From Eubacteriales bacterium (lineage in GTDB: Bacteria > Bacillota > Clostridia > Oscillospirales > Oscillospiraceae), in the NCBI GenBank assembly GCA_030533415.1, contig JAUNJE010000019.1:1-47570 (forward strand): 47,570 nt of DNA, written 5' to 3'. Made by a program: the position numbers and the translations under genes. The stretch's first letter is position 1, and each line of letters opens with the position of its first letter. The notes under the pieces were generated by a model. The model was not told the origin of the DNA. It did no database searches and saw only the letters and a program-made list of their open reading frames with translations. Below are positions 40,836-47,570 of this stretch, piece by piece.

Positions 40836-42605
40836 ATGATGCAATCCAGAACACATAACTGCGGCGAACTGCGGCTCTGCGACGCGGGCAAGTCCGTCAC
40901 CATCGTCGGCTGGCTGGAAAATCTCCGGGAGGTCGGCGCCAATTTTGCCTTCGCCGTACTGCGGGACTACTACGGCACCACCCAGGTGGTCATTGAGAAC
41001 GAGGAAATGATGCGCTTTATCAAGCCCATCAACAAGGAATCCACCATTTCCGTCACCGGCACCGTCCGGGAGCGGGAGAGCAAGAATCCCAAGCTTCCCA
41101 CCGGCGAGATCGAGGTCGTTCCCGAGAAAATCGAGGTACTGGGCAAGTGCGTGCACAACCAGCTGCCCTTTGAGATCAACAAGAGCAAGGAAGCGGACGA
41201 GAACACCCGCCTTAAGTACCGCTTCCTGGACCTGCGCAACCCCGCTGTCAAGAGCAACATCGTCCTGCGCTGCCAGGTGGTCGCCGAGCTGCGGCGGCTG
41301 ATGACCGAAAAGGGCTTTTTGGAAATCACCACCCCCATCCTCACCGCCTCCTCCCCTGAGGGCGCCCGTGACTATCTGGTTCCCGCCCGGAACCATCCCG
41401 GCAAATTCTACGCCCTGCCCCAGGCGCCCCAGCAGTTCAAGCAGCTGCTGATGACCTCCGGCTTTGACCGGTATTTCCAGATCGCCCCCTGCTTCCGGGA
41501 CGAGGATGCCCGGGCCGACCGTACCCCCGGCGAATTCTACCAGCTGGATATGGAAATGGCCTTCGCCACCCAGGAGGATGTGCTGTCCACCCTGGAGGAC
41601 GTGCTGGTGCCCGTCTTTGAAAAATTCGGCAAGTATAAACGTGTTTCCCCCGCTCCCTTCCGCCACATTCCCTTCAACGAGGCCATGGAGCGCTACGGCT
41701 CCGACAAGCCCGACCTGCGCATCGACCTGGAGATTCGGGACATTACCAGCGAAGTGCAGGGCTGCGGCTTCGGCCCCTTCGAGGGGGCCACCGTCAAGGC
41801 CGTGGCTGTGGACAATTTCACCCAGGCGAGAAAATGGATCGACAAGCTGCTGGCGGATGTGGAAGTCCAGACCGGCAACAAGGCCTGCTGGGTGAAGGTG
41901 GATGAAAACGGCAACCTGACCGGCGGCGTTTCCAAGTTCCTGAATGAATGCAAGGACGCCCTCACCGCGAAGCTGGACCTGAAGCCCGGCTCCTTCGTCT
42001 GCATGGCCGCCGGCAAGAAGGCTGCGGCCCAGAAAACTTCCGGTGTAATCCGCACCATGCTGGGCAAGCGTGTCCCCGGACACTTTGACGAGGAGCAGTA
42101 CGCCCTGTGCTGGATCGTGGATTTCCCCATGTACGAGATCGGTGAGGAATCGGGACAGTTGGAATTCTGCCACAACCCCTTCTCCATGCCCCAGGGCGGC
42201 CTGAAGGCGCTGGAAGCGGCCGAGGGCGATACCGAAAAGCTGCTGGCCATCAACGCCGACCAGTACGACCTGGTGGTCAACGGCTACGAGTCCGCCTCCG
42301 GCGCCGTGCGGAACCACGATCCCGAGATCATGGTCAAGGCCTTCGAAATGGTGGGCCTGGGCGAGGAGGATGTGAAAGCCAAGTTCCCCGCCATGTACAA
42401 CGCCTTCACCTACGGCGCGCCCCCCCACGCCGGCGCCGCCCCCGGCGTCGACCGCCTGATCATGCTGCTGACCGGAGAGGAGTCCATCCGCGAGGTCATC
42501 ACCTTCCCCATGAACAAGAACGCCCAGGACCTGATGATGGGCGCTCCCACCACCGTGGACCAGAGCCAGCTGGACACCGTCCACATCGCCCTGGTGGAGG
42601 AATAA
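40836..42605 (+). CDS. aspS: Aspartyl-tRNA synthetase
   Basis: Class II synthetase of 589 aa in the bacterial form. N-terminal OB-fold anticodon-binding domain (VTIVGWLENLREVGANFAF), catalytic core with motif 2 (FQIAPCFRDEDARADRTPGEFYQLDMEM), the GAD insertion domain (about 290-420), and motif 3 (GAAPGVDRLIMLLTGEESIRE). AGAGAGGA precedes the first of two ATG codons. Length and domain order are those of the long bacterial AspRS; whether it also charges Asn-tRNA cannot be decided here. Single gene with its own promoter and terminator. Confidence 0.96.
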   Translation: MMQSRTHNCGELRLCDAGKSVTIVGWLENLREVGANFAFAVLRDYYGTTQVVIENEEMMRFIKPINKESTISVTGTVRERESKNPKLPTGEIEVVPEKIEVLGKCVHNQLPFEINKSKEADENTRLKYRFLDLRNPAVKSNIVLRCQVVAELRRLMTEKGFLEITTPILTASSPEGARDYLVPARNHPGKFYALPQAPQQFKQLLMTSGFDRYFQIAPCFRDEDARADRTPGEFYQLDMEMAFATQEDVLSTLEDVLVPVFEKFGKYKRVSPAPFRHIPFNEAMERYGSDKPDLRIDLEIRDITSEVQGCGFGPFEGATVKAVAVDNFTQARKWIDKLLADVEVQTGNKACWVKVDENGNLTGGVSKFLNECKDALTAKLDLKPGSFVCMAAGKKAAAQKTSGVIRTMLGKRVPGHFDEEQYALCWIVDFPMYEIGEESGQLEFCHNPFSMPQGGLKALEAAEGDTEKLLAINADQYDLVVNGYESASGAVRNHDPEIMVKAFEMVGLGEEDVKAKFPAMYNAFTYGAPPHAGAAPGVDRLIMLLTGEESIREVITFPMNKNAQDLMMGAPTTVDQSQLDTVHIALVEE

Positions 42606-42617
42606 CCCCTTCCGTTA

Positions 42618-42649
42618 CGCCCCGCCGCGCAAAACCGGCGGGGCGTTTT
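42618..42649 (+). terminator. Terminator of aspS
   Basis: Stem CGCCCCGCC (42618-42626) with GGCGGGGCG (42637-42645), followed by TTTTG. Confidence 0.8.
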
Positions 42650-42679
42650 GATGTTTCCGCCCGGATGAAAATTTTTTAT

Positions 42680-43046
42680 GCTTATCGACTGTACCCCCCG
42701 GCGAACAAGGCCGAATAGCATTCAATCCAAATTCATGCCAATCTTCCCATGAACCACTGGCGCTTACAGCGCCCCAGACTGTCGATAAATCCTCTGGCGC
42801 GGGAGCGCCCAAGGCTCCCTTGTGCAAAGGGAGCTGTCAAAAATCTCTGATTTTTGACTGAGGGATTGTGCGGTAGGGAGTGCGAATTTGCCGGAAGTTG
42901 GGCGAAATCGTAAGATGTTACCGCAACAATCCCTCCGTCTCCGCTTCGCGGAGCCACCTCAGCGCAAGGCACTTCCTTCGGTCGCCTTTGCACAAGGGAG
43001 GCTTGGGGGCGCTGCAAGTCGGGTTCGCTGGGCAAAATTGATAAGC
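42680..43046 (+). repeat. Dispersed repeat, copy D with outer inverted ends
   Basis: Most of the 515-base gap between aspS and the sigma factor gene. The core starts with CAGACTGTCGATAAA at 42775 and has the family blocks: AGGCTCCCTTGTGCAAAGG, stem GTCAAAAATC/GATTTTTGAC (42836-42858), stem CTCCGC/GCGGAG (42939-42953) and CTTTGCACAAGGGAGG. Outside it, GCTTATCGACTGTACCC (42680) and the end CAAAATTGATAAGC (43046) match each other in inverted order over some 25-30 bases, so this copy is longer than B. AAAATTTTTT-like sequence flanks both outer ends. Confidence 0.75.
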
Positions 43047-43068
43047 ACTAAAAAATTTTTCAAAATTC

Positions 43069-43095
43069 TGCAACCAAACGGGATTTTTGTCGAGA
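43069..43095 (+). promoter_or_regulatory. Candidate ECF-type promoter of the sigma/serpin operon
   Basis: TGCAAC (43069-43074), 16-base spacer, CGAGA (43091-43095). The TGAAAC-N16-CGTC layout is usual for ECF sigma factors, many of which transcribe their own gene. No sigma-A promoter was seen in the same place. Confidence 0.5.
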
Positions 43096-43121
43096 TATAT
43101 AAGTAGAGAGGAGGCTTTTCC

Positions 43122-43682
43122 ATGGAGGATGAACAGATCATTTCCCTATACTGGGACCGCGACGAAGCCGCGATCCGGGAGACACAGATCAAATATGAGC
43201 GCTACCTGACCAAAATCGCCTACAACATCTTAAACAATACCGATGACAGCCGGGAAAGTGTCAACGATACATACCTGGCGGCCTGGAATTCCATGCCGCC
43301 CCACAGGCCCAGCATTCTTTCCGCTTACCTGGCCAAGCTTACCCGGCGCATTTCCATCGACTGCTTCCGCAGCCGCACCCGGGATAAGCGGATGGCTTCC
43401 GAGTACGCCATTTCCCTCAGCGAATTGGACGACTGCGTCTCCGGGGGCAACACCACCGAGGAGACCGTCAATGTCAAGCTGCTGGCGGATACCATCGGTA
43501 TCTATCTGCGGCTGCAAAGCGAGGAGGCCAGAACCGCCTTTATCGGCCGTTACTATTTTCTCGATTCCATAAAAGAGGTAGCCGCCTATTGCGGCATGTC
43601 TGAAAGCAAGGCAAAAAGCCTGCTGTACCGCACCCGGACTGGGCTGAAAGAATATCTGGAAAAGGAGGGGTTCTGTGTATGA
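43122..43682 (+). CDS. ECF-type RNA polymerase sigma factor
   Basis: A 186-aa group IV sigma factor with only regions 2 and 4. Region 2: YERYLTKIAYNILNNTDDSRESVNDTYLAAWNSMPP and AYLAKLTRRISIDCFRSRTR; region 4: FIGRYYFLDSIKEVAAYCGMSESKAKSLLYRTRTGLKEYL. Such factors serve envelope or protease stress responses under control of a membrane anti-sigma factor. GAGAGGAGGC precedes the ATG. The stop overlaps the start of the next gene (ATGA). The four genes of this unit are closely packed, so the sigma factor probably drives serpin production. Confidence 0.92.
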   Translation: MEDEQIISLYWDRDEAAIRETQIKYERYLTKIAYNILNNTDDSRESVNDTYLAAWNSMPPHRPSILSAYLAKLTRRISIDCFRSRTRDKRMASEYAISLSELDDCVSGGNTTEETVNVKLLADTIGIYLRLQSEEARTAFIGRYYFLDSIKEVAAYCGMSESKAKSLLYRTRTGLKEYLEKEGFCV

Positions 43683-44479
43683 CCGCTGAAAAACTCCACG
43701 ATGCCATCGGCCTGCTCCCGGCTGACCTGGTTGCTGCGGCGGATATCAAACGGACGAAAAAAGCCAGGATTATCCCCTGGAAACGGTATGCCGCCATGGC
43801 GGCCTGTTTCGTCCTGATCCTCTTCGGCGGGCTGCTGTTCCGGTCAATGCTCCTGCCCGGCCTTAACGGCGCCTCCAAAATGGCCGCCTACGAAGCCGCG
43901 CCGGAAGCCAACGACAATGCCGCGGCAGGGGGTACGGCGGAGAATGGGGCCGCCCCCACAGCCCAGGATAGCAATACCCAGATCACCGCCGGTACACGGG
44001 ACAGCGGACAGTCCTCCCAGACCAGTGACGCCGTCTCCCCAGACGCGTCCCCTTCCCAGGAATATGCCGCTTCCTTTGCCGTCCACTATGTGAATACCCC
44101 GGACAATCCCTACAGTGCCCAATGCTACATCTCCGGGCCGGGAACCACCCTGGTTTCCTCCCGGGAAGATCTGGACGATTACTGCCGGGAGAATCAGAAC
44201 CAGTATATTCTGGACGCCTTTGTCAGCAGCTGCGAAGCCTATGATGAAGCCTGGTTCCAGACCCATGACCTGCTGCTGATCGCGCTGGACGCCATTGTCC
44301 CTGCCGATGGCAGTGTCACGGTAACGGATATCACCCCCGGGACGGAGGGCTGGGAGGTACACATCCACCTTTCGCAGGAGGATGCCGCCAGTGAATACAC
44401 CACCAACTGGCATATCCTGCTGGAAACGGAAAAGGGCCTGATCTCCGGCGCGGAGGCCGTATTACTGATTTTTGAATAA
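43679..44479 (+). CDS. Membrane protein, probable anti-sigma factor
   Basis: A 266-aa single-pass membrane protein. A cytoplasmic part of about 36 residues (MTAEKLHDAIGLLPADLVAAADI, then a basic KRTKKARIIPWKR), a membrane segment (YAAMAACFVLILFGGLLF), an Ala/Thr/Gln-rich stalk (70-130), and an extracellular domain of about 130 residues with TLVSSREDLDDYC, AYDEAWFQTHDLLLIALDAI and WHILLETEKGLISG. The last part faintly resembles PrcB-like domains. Position and overlap with the sigma gene make an anti-sigma role likely; the N-terminal part would hold the sigma factor and the outer part would sense. No classical zinc anti-sigma motif is present. Confidence 0.75.
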   Translation: MTAEKLHDAIGLLPADLVAAADIKRTKKARIIPWKRYAAMAACFVLILFGGLLFRSMLLPGLNGASKMAAYEAAPEANDNAAAGGTAENGAAPTAQDSNTQITAGTRDSGQSSQTSDAVSPDASPSQEYAASFAVHYVNTPDNPYSAQCYISGPGTTLVSSREDLDDYCRENQNQYILDAFVSSCEAYDEAWFQTHDLLLIALDAIVPADGSVTVTDITPGTEGWEVHIHLSQEDAASEYTTNWHILLETEKGLISGAEAVLLIFE

Positions 44480-44500
44480 GAAGGATTAGGAGGGACCGCT

Positions 44501-46129
44501 ATGAAAAGATTCATCACCATAATGCTTCTGCTGGCCCTGCTGCTCACCGGCTGCGGCGGAAACCCTGCCAATTTGATGGAGACCGTCCCCGAGCGGGTCA
44601 TTTGTCTGTCGGAGCCGCCGGAAAAACGCGCCGAAGCCACGGATTTCGCCCTGCGTCTGTTCCAAAACAGTCTGAAAACGGAGGAAAACACGCTGATCTC
44701 TCCTCTGTCCGTGCTGGCGGCCCTGGGCATGACCGCAAACGGCGCGGCGGGGGAAACCCTAGCCCAGATGGAGCAGGCCCTGGGCATATCCGCGGCGGAT
44801 CTGAACGCTTACTTCTATAGCTATATGGACGCCCAGGGGGAGCAGCTGAAGCTGGCAAATTCCATCTGGTTTTCCGATGCCGGCTGGCTGAAGGTAAGGC
44901 AGGATTTCCTGGAAACCAATGCGGACTTCTATCAGGCGGACATTTTCCAGACCCCCTTTACACCGGAAACCTGCACCGCCATCAATGGCTGGGTGAGCGA
45001 AAAGACCGCCGGGATGATCCCGGAGATTCTGGAGGAAATTTCCGCCGATGCCGTTATGTATCTGATAAACGCCCTGGCCTTCGAAGCCGAATGGCCCGAA
45101 GCCTACCGGGAGGATCAGGTGCGGGAAGGCACCTTCACCCGGGAAGACGGGGCACAGCAGGCTGCGCAGCTGATGTACTCCGGGGAATCTTCTTACCTGG
45201 AGGACGAAAACGCCACAGGCTTTGTCAAATACTACAAAGGCGGTGATTACGCCTTTGCAGCGCTGCTTCCCAATGCGGGCATTTCGGTTTCCGACTATGT
45301 GAAATCTCTGACGGGCACCCATTTACAGGAGCTGCTGGGCAATGCCCAGGCGGTTACCGTCAATGCAGCCATTCCCAAATTTGACGCGGAATACAGCGTA
45401 GAGATGAAGGATATCCTGCAATCCAGGGGCATGACCGACGCTTTCGACGCGAAAACGGCGGATTTCACCGGGATCTGCGAAGAAGGCGGCCTGTTCATCG
45501 GCCAGGTGCTGCACAAGACCGCCATCACCGTAGCCGAGCAGGGCACCAGGGCCGGTGCGGCCACGGCCGTGGAAATGCGCGCAGGAGGCACCATGCCCCA
45601 GGAGGACGTCAAAACCGTGATTCTTGACCGCCCCTTTGTCTACATGCTCATCGACTGTGGGCAGAACCTCCCCTTCTTTTTGGGCACTATGATGGATGTG
45701 GGCAGCGAAATCTGCGTCTATCCCGCCGCCCCTGATCCAAGCCCTTCCGGCCAGGCACCCTCTGATCTGCGGATAAGCTGCGGGGATGCTTCCATTCTCA
45801 GCAGTCCCAGCAGCTACACCTGGACAACGGAAGAAGACAGTGGAACCGGCCGCACAGTCATCGCCTGCGGCGCGGCCCCCACGGATAATATTGACCTTCT
45901 GCCCCTTCTGGAAACATCAGAGGAAACGGCGCTGCTTGTTTGGGACATTTCCCCGGAAACCGTCACCGCCCGGTGCTGGGCGGACGCCGGTTCCCCGGAG
46001 GAATCCGCCACCGTGAAGGACGGCACACTGTCCTTAAAATCCGGTACATATCTCTATGAAGTCACGGCCACCTGGGAGTGCGGCACCGCCAGTTACGCCT
46101 TCCGGGCCGGCACACCTGCAGGAGGCTGA
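44501..46129 (+). CDS. Lipoprotein serpin with C-terminal extension
   Basis: A 542-aa serine (or cysteine) protease inhibitor placed on the outer face of the membrane. Signal with lipid Cys18; serpin domain at about 45-401 with NTLISPLSVLAALGMTANGA, INGWVSEKTAGMI, LINALAFEAEW, and the signature DRPFVYMLIDCGQNLPFFLG. The reactive loop starts with the hinge EQGTRAGAATAV (345-356), so it can insert as inhibitory serpins do; counting from the hinge puts P1 near Gly362, in MRAGGTM, a specificity I would not predict. A 140-residue tail (405-542), predicted beta-rich, is extra to the family. TAGGAGGGACC precedes the ATG. It may protect the cell from host or competitor proteases. Confidence 0.9.
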   Translation: MKRFITIMLLLALLLTGCGGNPANLMETVPERVICLSEPPEKRAEATDFALRLFQNSLKTEENTLISPLSVLAALGMTANGAAGETLAQMEQALGISAADLNAYFYSYMDAQGEQLKLANSIWFSDAGWLKVRQDFLETNADFYQADIFQTPFTPETCTAINGWVSEKTAGMIPEILEEISADAVMYLINALAFEAEWPEAYREDQVREGTFTREDGAQQAAQLMYSGESSYLEDENATGFVKYYKGGDYAFAALLPNAGISVSDYVKSLTGTHLQELLGNAQAVTVNAAIPKFDAEYSVEMKDILQSRGMTDAFDAKTADFTGICEEGGLFIGQVLHKTAITVAEQGTRAGAATAVEMRAGGTMPQEDVKTVILDRPFVYMLIDCGQNLPFFLGTMMDVGSEICVYPAAPDPSPSGQAPSDLRISCGDASILSSPSSYTWTTEEDSGTGRTVIACGAAPTDNIDLLPLLETSEETALLVWDISPETVTARCWADAGSPEESATVKDGTLSLKSGTYLYEVTATWECGTASYAFRAGTPAGG

Positions 46130-46131
46130 TT

Positions 46132-46494
46132 ATGAAACAGAAGCATCTGATCGTCCTGATCCTCGTGGTGATCCTTTGTGTCTCCCTGGTGCGGGCGCTG
46201 GTGCCGCAGCCCCTGTCCGGTTCCACCGGGCGCTGTGTCCTGTCCGGCCAGGGTGACTGTTTCCTGGTTCTGGACGGAACTCCCGTCGAGCTGCACAACC
46301 GTACAGGCAACGCGGATGTCTTTGGGGACCTTGCTACCGGAGACAGGCTCTTCGTCCTCCACGACGGTATCCGGGAAACCTTCCCAGCCCAAACCTACGC
46401 CTATTTCTGCCTGCGCATTGGCCAGGGCGGTATGCAGGACATTCCCCAGCATGTCATGGACGGGTTGACGGAACTGGGCTGGCTCAGCCGGTAA
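46132..46494 (+). CDS. Small membrane-anchored protein of the serpin operon
   Basis: A 120-aa protein with one N-terminal hydrophobic segment (HLIVLILVVILCVSLVRAL), then a compact, probably all-beta part: GRCVLSGQGDCFLVLDGTPVELHN and TGDRLFVLHDGIRETFPAQTYAYFCLRI. The pattern suggests a small OB-like or SH3-like barrel outside the membrane. I do not recognise a family with known function. CAGGAGGCTGATT precedes the ATG, three bases after the serpin stop, so it belongs to the operon. It ends before a large terminator hairpin. Confidence 0.75.
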   Translation: MKQKHLIVLILVVILCVSLVRALVPQPLSGSTGRCVLSGQGDCFLVLDGTPVELHNRTGNADVFGDLATGDRLFVLHDGIRETFPAQTYAYFCLRIGQGGMQDIPQHVMDGLTELGWLSR

Positions 46495-46506
46495 TCAAAA
46501 TAAAAC

Positions 46507-46589
46507 GCGGAATGCAAAGAGAGCGATTTTCCCCTGGGGTGTTTTATAACTCCCCCATGGGGCATCCTTCCTTTGTATTCCGCTTTTTT
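46507..46589 (+). terminator. Terminator of the sigma/serpin operon
   Basis: GCGGAATGCAAAG (46507-46519) pairs with CTTTGTATTCCGC (46571-46583) around an inner arm with CCCCTGGGG and CCCCCATGGGG, followed by TTTTTTG. The stem is unusually long. Confidence 0.8.
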
Positions 46590-46674
46590 GGGGCCGCCTT
46601 CCGTCAAATAATTTTCCGGAATTTGTTTAACCTCCGTTTTTTCCGTCAATACTCAGCTTCGGAGGTGCTTAATT

Positions 46675-47367
46675 ATGAGCGACAACAAACACACCGGCCG
46701 CGGCTTTGCTGGAAAGGGCTATTACATAGCCCTGATCCTGTGCGCCGCTGCCATCGGGATCACAAGCTATGTATACTACCGGAACGCGAACCAGGTTCAG
46801 GAGGTATCCCTTCAGGAGACACAGGAAGACATCCTGGTAGGTACCATGGGCACGGAGGATGTGCAGGTGCTGGCGACCCAGCCCCAGACACAGACCCAGT
46901 CCACCACCCCCGCCACCCAGGAAGCGTCCACTACACCCACTGCGAAAAAGCCCCTTAAAACCGCATCCCCGGTATCCGGCGATACGATCTTCGGCTACTC
47001 CATGGAGGCTCTGAGCTATAACCAGACCACCCGGGACTGGCGGGTCCACAACGGCGTGGACCTGGCCGCTGAGCCGGGCAGCGAAGTCTGTGCCGCCGCA
47101 GACGGTGAAGTGTATACCGTCTACAAAGACGACGCCATGGGCTACACCGTGGTCATCCGCCACGACGACGGCTACACCACCCGGTATTCCAGCCTTTCCG
47201 AGGACCTTACCGTTAAGGCCGGCGACCAGGTAACAATGGGCCAGACCATCGGCTATGCGGACGACACGGCCATCGTGGAGACCACCCTGGGCAGTCACGT
47301 CCATTTCAGCGTCACCCAATATGATGCGCCCATGGACCCCGCCGAATTCCTGGCCCTGGGCGAATAA
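46675..47367 (+). CDS. SpoIIQ-like M23 (LytM) peptidase
   Basis: A 230-aa, membrane-anchored LytM-domain protein. One membrane segment (YYIALILCAAAIGITSYVYY, 16-35), a Thr/Gln-rich stalk (45-100), and the peptidase domain with H125 and D129 in HNGVDL and H208, H210 in HVHF. The full metal set suggests an active endopeptidase, unlike Bacillus SpoIIQ, where one histidine is lost, and more like clostridial SpoIIQ. The presence of spo0A in the window fits a role at the forespore, but cell-wall remodelling in growing cells is also possible. CGGAGGTGC precedes the ATG. No spoIIIA genes are nearby. Confidence 0.85.
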   Translation: MSDNKHTGRGFAGKGYYIALILCAAAIGITSYVYYRNANQVQEVSLQETQEDILVGTMGTEDVQVLATQPQTQTQSTTPATQEASTTPTAKKPLKTASPVSGDTIFGYSMEALSYNQTTRDWRVHNGVDLAAEPGSEVCAAADGEVYTVYKDDAMGYTVVIRHDDGYTTRYSSLSEDLTVKAGDQVTMGQTIGYADDTAIVETTLGSHVHFSVTQYDAPMDPAEFLALGE

Positions 47368-47406
47368 CCATTGACTGTTTCTTTATTTTCTTTCCTCTTT
47401 GACGGG

Positions 47407-47439
47407 CCGCCGGGAAATATCCCGGCGGTTTTTCTTTTT
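47407..47439 (+). terminator. Terminator of the M23 peptidase gene
   Basis: Stem CCGCCGGGA (47407-47415) with TCCCGGCGG (47420-47428), followed by TTTTTCTTTTT. Confidence 0.9.
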
Positions 47440-47487
47440 AGAGAGTGGAGCGTGTGAAGAGTGAGGAGTGAGGTCAAAAAAATTTTC

Positions 47488-47512
47488 AATAAAACGGTTT
47501 TACCGTTTTATT
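47488..47512. other. AT-rich hairpin abutting repeat E
   Basis: AATAAAACGGT (47488-47498) pairs with ACCGTTTTATT (47502-47512). Repeat E begins at the next base. Confidence 0.6.
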
Positions 47513-47570
47513 GCTGAGTGTCGAAAAAGTAAGTTGAAACGTAGAAGTTTACCAATTTGCACTGCACCAA
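47513..47570 (-). repeat. Dispersed repeat, copy E (partial)
   Basis: CTGAGTGTCGAAAAAGTAAG and the following ACGTAGAAGTTTACCAATT and TGCACTGCACCAA match the right end of copy B (8150-8212) in inverted orientation. The element continues past the window. Confidence 0.75.

Noticed and set aside
46078-46131. Longer start for the small serpin-operon protein
   Set aside because: The 18 extra codons overlap the serpin end; the ATG at 46132 has CAGGAGG and begins the membrane segment.

Overview
The window looks like a chromosomal stretch of a GC-rich, spore-forming, anaerobic gut Clostridium of the Oscillospiraceae type. This is an inference. It rests on a complete Spo0A, DegV/DUF1836/DUF1292 proteins typical of Firmicutes, a stand-alone MsmX/UgpC-type sugar ATPase, strong Shine-Dalgarno sites, a T-box in front of metG and a Firmicutes-style ethanolamine operon. 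I call 39 genes. No rRNA, tRNA, prophage, transposase or CRISPR array was seen.

Layout. 0.1-8 kb: an M3-like metallopeptidase lipoprotein (minus), then a MarR regulator with a heterodimeric ABC exporter, then a large beta-helix-like lipoprotein. 8.3-10.5 kb: metG behind a Met-specific T-box. 10.6-21.1 kb: a twelve-gene ethanolamine-utilisation operon on the minus strand, read from right to left as eutG-eutA-eutC-eutL-eutM-eutT-eutB-eutE-pduL-(hypothetical)-eutN-eutH. It encodes uptake (EutH), the AdoCbl-dependent lyase (EutB/EutC) with reactivase (EutA) and adenosyltransferase (EutT), the aldehyde branch (EutE, EutG, PduL) and shell proteins (EutL, EutM, EutN). The lyase subunits are split by three genes, and no eutS, eutK, eutP, eutQ or eutV/eutW lies in the window. 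21.2-28 kb: glgP, msmX-like ATPase, M18 aminopeptidase and spo0A. 28-31.3 kb: an AT-richer two-component system and a lipoprotein sharing a DNA motif, next to a MITE-like element. 31.5-42.6 kb: a PPIase/C39-peptidase fusion lipoprotein, then housekeeping genes (DUF1292, cysE, tcdA, murA, an RsmF-type methyltransferase, degV, DUF1836, aspS). 43.1-46.5 kb: a four-gene operon of ECF sigma factor, membrane anti-sigma-like protein, lipoprotein serpin and small membrane protein. 46.7-47.4 kb: a SpoIIQ-like M23 peptidase.

The most unusual signals are: (1) a dispersed, non-coding repeat family (five copies or part copies) with internal stems that covary between copies. Its ends sit directly against hairpins at three sites, and one copy appears to have split and duplicated a bidirectional terminator. 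(2) A lipoprotein fusing a parvulin foldase to a papain-like C39 peptidase and a four-cysteine ribbon. (3) A degV/DUF1836 divergon with three ATCGGTT half-sites. (4) The sigma/anti-sigma/serpin operon. (5) Repeated intercistronic hairpins inside the eut operon. (6) Three 11-bp-spaced direct repeats in front of the lipoprotein beside the two-component system.
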